Part shown: positions 61,855-64,000 of the stretch, one piece after another | Layout: the number at the start of each line of letters is the position of its first letter | How positions within the stretch are numbered: the stretch's first letter is position 1 | Source: DATIUV01 sp049322755 | Lineage (GTDB): Bacteria; Pseudomonadota; Gammaproteobacteria; Burkholderiales; UBA6910 | Assembly (NCBI GenBank): GCA_049322755.1 | Contig: JBMOQX010000053.1 | Span: 62,001-126,000 of the forward strand | Direction: 5' to 3' | DNA length: 64,000 nt | Translations under genes and position numbers: made by a program | Notes under the pieces: model-generated | The model's input: the letters and a program-made list of their open reading frames with translations, nothing else | Database searches by the model: none | What the model was told of the DNA's origin: nothing

Positions 61855-62850
61855 ATGAGCCTCGACCTGCCCTTCATCTTCCTGGTGCTGATGGCGCTGG
61901 CGATCCTCGCCTACGTCGTGCTCGACGGCTTCGACCTGGGCGTGGGCATCCTGCTGCCGCTGGCGCGGCGCGAAGACCACGACATCATGGTGGCCTCCAT
62001 CGGCCCGTTCTGGGACGCCAACGAGACCTGGCTGGTGATGGGCGTGGGCATCCTCCTGGTGGCGTTTCCGCTGGCCCATGGCGTGATCCTGCCGGAGCTC
62101 TACATTCCGGTGGCGCTGATGCTCACCGCCCTCATCCTGCGCGGGGTGGCGTACGAGTTCCGTACCAAGGCGGCGGGATGGCACCAGGAGCTGTGGAACC
62201 AGCTCTTCTTCGCCGGATCGCTGGGCATGGCGATCGCCCAGGGCTTCATGCTGGCCGGCGTCATCACTGGCTTCGCCAAGGGCGCCGGCCATGCGGCGTT
62301 CGGCTTCCTGGTGGGGTTGGGCCTGGCCGGCGGCTACGCGCTGCTGGGCGCCACCTGGCTGGTGATCAAGATGGAGGGCGACCTGCAGCGCCAGGCGCTG
62401 CGCTGGAGCCAGGGCGCGGTGCTGCTCACCATCCTCGGCGTCGGCGCCATCAGCGTCGCCACGCCGTTCGCCAGCCCGCGGCTGATGGAGAAATGGTTCG
62501 GCTGGCCACAGACGCTTTGGCTGCTGCCGCTGCCGGCGCTGACGGCGGCGGCGTTCGCCGGGATCTGGTTCACGGTGGCACGCCTGCGGCGCGGCGCGGG
62601 CGGCCGGGAGTGGATGCCGTTTGTGCTGGCGGTCTGGGTGTTCGTGTTCTCGTTTTTCGGCCTGGGCTACAGCCTGTATCCCTACCTCGTGGTGGACCAG
62701 CTGACCTTCCGCGAGGCGGCCGCCGCCGAAAACTCGCTGTTCGTCGTCTTCGTCGGCGTCATGATCGTGCTGCCGGTGATCATCGGCTACACGATCTTTT
62801 CCTACCGCGTTTTCTGGGGTAAGGCGCGCGAGCTCAAGTACGGCGAGTGA
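61855..62850 (+). CDS. cioB: Cytochrome bd-type quinol oxidase subunit II (CIO type)
   Basis: The 331-residue membrane partner of subunit I has eight hydrophobic segments, starting YVVLDGFDLGVGILLPL, then IGPFWDANETWLVMGVGILL and LYIPVALMLTALILRGVAYEF, typical of CydB/CioB. GGAGG lies upstream of the ATG. No CydX-like short protein is evident directly after it. Confidence 0.95.
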   Translation: MSLDLPFIFLVLMALAILAYVVLDGFDLGVGILLPLARREDHDIMVASIGPFWDANETWLVMGVGILLVAFPLAHGVILPELYIPVALMLTALILRGVAYEFRTKAAGWHQELWNQLFFAGSLGMAIAQGFMLAGVITGFAKGAGHAAFGFLVGLGLAGGYALLGATWLVIKMEGDLQRQALRWSQGAVLLTILGVGAISVATPFASPRLMEKWFGWPQTLWLLPLPALTAAAFAGIWFTVARLRRGAGGREWMPFVLAVWVFVFSFFGLGYSLYPYLVVDQLTFREAAAAENSLFVVFVGVMIVLPVIIGYTIFSYRVFWGKARELKYGE

Positions 62851-62923
62851 ACGGCGCGTTGTGCGGGGGGAAAGGCCGGCTCGCAGGCCGGCCCGCCTCG
62901 AGCCCGTACCCGGGCCGGAAAGG

Positions 62924-63118
62924 TCAGGCGTGCTTCTTCGCCGGACAGGTGCTCAGACCGATCAGCGAGTACGCCGGACAGGAGCCGACGACGCCGGTGA
63001 CCAGCGGCAGCACGCCGATCCAGGTCCAGGGCGTGCCGATGCCCGCCGCCAGGCCGATCAGCACCAGGCCGGCGAAAATCCGCAGAATCCTGTCGATGCC
63101 ACCCACGTTGGTCTTCAT
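62924..63118 (-). CDS. DUF2892 (YgaP-type transmembrane) small protein
   Basis: The 64-residue protein has two hydrophobic helices, LRIFAGLVLIGLAAGIG and WIGVLPLVTGVVGSCPAYSL, with the DUF2892 opening MKTNVGGIDR and a CxxxxLxGLSTCP end. In other proteins this module is fused to rhodanese. Function is unknown. GGAGG precedes the ATG. A class II-spaced CRP/FNR-type site lies upstream. Confidence 0.9.
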   Translation of the reverse strand: MKTNVGGIDRILRIFAGLVLIGLAAGIGTPWTWIGVLPLVTGVVGSCPAYSLIGLSTCPAKKHA

Positions 63119-63157
63119 TGCCTGCCTCCAGTCAGAGAAAAGCTGTTTGCGACACGC

Positions 63158-63202
63158 TCAGTAGACCATGCCGGCGCGCCGGGGTCTGTGACCTAGGTCA
63201 CA
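63158..63202 (-). promoter_or_regulatory. CRP/FNR-type site with class II spacing for the DUF2892 gene
   Basis: TGTGACCTAGGTCACA (63187-63202) is a perfect 16-bp palindrome matching TGTGA-N6-TCACA. A -10-like TACTGA (63158-63163 on the minus strand) lies so that the start would be near 63153, which puts the site centre at about -41.5, the class II activator position. Which CRP/FNR-family regulator binds is unknown. Confidence 0.6.
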
Positions 63203-63364
63203 CGCTTGCTCGGAAGGTGCGCGCAGAGTTTGTAAAGACTTCCTCCCGGGTTGTAGTTCCTGCCACCGCTGGTTGCCGGCGCGAGCTTCCCCGGCTGCTG
63301 CGAGTCGGCCTCCATTCCCTTGTGAATCAACCGGGTGGATGGGGCTTCACCGCGGCGGCGGTGC

Positions 63365-63379
63365 TGGCACAGGGCTTGC
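63365..63379 (+). promoter_or_regulatory. Sigma-54 promoter of the 80-residue gene
   Basis: TGGCACAGGGCTTGC fits TGGCAC-N5-TTGC with GG and GC exactly 10 bp apart. Transcription would start near 63391 and leave about 41 nt of leader before the ATG at 63432. Confidence 0.75.
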
Positions 63380-63431
63380 GCCCGTTGGGGCAGGACCTTC
63401 GGTCCGACCTTGTCTGCAAAAAGGCGAATGA

Positions 63432-63674
63432 ATGTTGAACCAGGAACTCACGCGCTTCACCGTGATGCAACGGCGGGACGGGATCTGGAAAGTGTACGAG
63501 AGCGGTCTCGATCGACCGCTGGGCACGTTCGTGCTGAAGAACGACGCGGTCGAGTACGCGTTGCGGTTCGCCGCGACCCGGAAGGCCTGGAAAGTGGAGG
63601 TCGTGGACGCGGACGAAATGGTGTCGGCGACGTTCGATGGCACCGGAGGCAAGCAGCGGAAAGAGAACGACTGA
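63432..63674 (+). CDS. Small DUF2188-like protein
   Basis: The 80-residue protein reads FTVMQRRDGIWKVYESGLDR, LGTFVLKNDAVEYALRFAA, then VVDADEMVSATF and a charged tail. It resembles DUF2188-type small proteins (a beta-hairpin and one helix), but the match is weak. It is expressed from a sigma-54 promoter and followed by a terminator. No membrane segment is present. Confidence 0.75.
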   Translation: MLNQELTRFTVMQRRDGIWKVYESGLDRPLGTFVLKNDAVEYALRFAATRKAWKVEVVDADEMVSATFDGTGGKQRKEND

Positions 63675-63695
63675 CGCCACTCCGGCGAGCTTGTG

Positions 63696-63732
63696 CGCCC
63701 CGCCTTCCTCCTCGGGTGGGGCGCGTTTTTTG
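63696..63732 (+). terminator. Rho-independent terminator after the small gene
   Basis: GCGCCCC (63696-63702) pairs with GGGGCGC (63719-63725) and is followed by a G and six T residues. It lies 22 bp after the stop of the 80-residue gene. Confidence 0.85.
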
Positions 63733-63773
63733 ATCCGGTATCCGACCGGATGGATGGAATGGGACCATCTGCC

Positions 63774-63973
63774 ATGGCCAAGTCGCAACCTCGACTGCAA
63801 CAGCCGCGCGCGCTTGAGCGGTTTTCCACCGTGTTCGGCAGGCTGCTCTATCTGCCCTCCTGCGGCTGGCGGTGGTCGCCGCGGTGATGGCGCTCGGGCT
63901 CTATCAGTGGCTCAGCGTCCGGGCTGAAACCGTCGCGCCCCGGTCCCGAGCCGGCGCGCACTCCGCGGACTGA
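63774..63973 (+). pseudogene. Probable small single-pass membrane protein with one base missing
   Basis: An ATG at 63774 opens MAKSQPRLQQPRALERFSTV then FGRLLYL, and ends in an early stop at 63887. Reading one base earlier from about 63854 gives ALLRLAVVAAVMALGLYQWL, a good membrane helix, then SVRAETVAPRS and a stop at 63971. One missing base near 63852-63860 would join the two. It is unrecognised and may be broken, or it may be an error. Confidence 0.35.
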
Positions 63974-64000
63974 CTCCGCGGCGGGGCACCGCTCGGCCGG

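Larger units (their letters stand above)
63119..63431. other. Divergent regulatory spacer between the DUF2892 gene and the 80-residue gene
   Basis: The spacer holds a CRP/FNR-type palindrome close to the minus-strand gene and a sigma-54 promoter close to the plus-strand gene. The rest is GC-rich with no gene seen. A GGACC-TTC-GGTCC hairpin lies in the plus-strand leader. Confidence 0.7.

Overview
The window is a GC-rich (roughly 68-70 percent by eye) stretch of ordinary bacterial chromosome, most likely from a betaproteobacterium of the Burkholderiales/Rhodocyclales/Nitrosomonadales type. The evidence is the gene order mlaFED-mlaC-mlaB, ABC-2 exporter, ibaG, murA; a PEP-CTERM protein behind a sigma-54 promoter; a GltIJKL uptake system; a PutA without the N-terminal DNA-binding domain; and a cyanide-insensitive-type cytochrome bd oxidase. 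No rRNA, tRNA, CRISPR array, integrase or insertion sequence was seen. Genus cannot be assigned from sequence reading alone.

Layout. 1-1888 (minus): a truncated SDR epimerase and a luciferase-like monooxygenase that overlap by 4 bp. 1931-8716 (plus): a DUF72-like protein, then the envelope operon mlaFEDCB, an ABC-2 exporter, ibaG and murA. 8726-8859: a large inverted-repeat element. 8883-16389: metY-type sulfhydrylase, recQ, an opposed glycosyltransferase-like gene, and putA. 16478-17676: a PEP-CTERM gene with a sigma-54 promoter and candidate upstream activator sites. 17677-32210: an accessory catabolic region. It holds a class III CoA-transferase; a minus-strand operon (ABC transporter, Rieske dioxygenase alpha/beta, 2-hydroxyacid dehydrogenase, RidA, glyoxalase-like protein); a second minus-strand operon (GntR regulator, thiol-dioxygenase-like cupin, acyl-CoA synthetase, thioesterase); and a plus-strand pair (quinone oxidoreductase, gamma-glutamyltransferase-like protein). 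32272-36773 (minus): a frameshifted dadA and the gltIJKL glutamate/aspartate transporter. 36990-40664 (minus): DsbA-type isomerase, methyltransferase, hydrolase, DUF4124 protein and EamA exporter. 40799-49561: dnaE, a WbuC-like cupin, two ceramidase-superfamily (CREST) membrane proteins flanking an alpha/beta hydrolase and a YegP protein, then a DUF3179 protein. 49542-52892 (minus): a PhnDCEE-like ABC transporter. 53104-54567: a truncated-hemoglobin remnant, and a GNAT gene with a TetR regulator carrying two matching operators. 54801-60289: pepN and a YheS-type ABC-F ATPase around a roughly 930 bp spacer. 60477-64000: cytochrome bd genes, a DUF2892 protein behind a perfect TGTGA-N6-TCACA site, a small protein behind a sigma-54 promoter, and a probably broken small membrane protein.

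How it fits together. The core genes cover envelope lipid homeostasis and peptidoglycan synthesis, replication and repair, amino-acid uptake and oxidation (gltIJKL, putA, dadA), and respiration at low oxygen. The accessory part is a substrate-specific catabolic locus: an uptake transporter beside a ring-hydroxylating oxygenase and CoA-thioester chemistry, with a GntR/FCD regulator. Its substrate is not evident. The clearest regulatory readings are two sigma-54 promoters, a CRP/FNR-type site at class II spacing, a TetR operator inside its own promoter spacer, and a palindrome on the GntR -35 box. Lesions include a one-base frameshift in dadA, a hydrolase frame that runs through its expected end, the hemoglobin remnant, and the small membrane protein.
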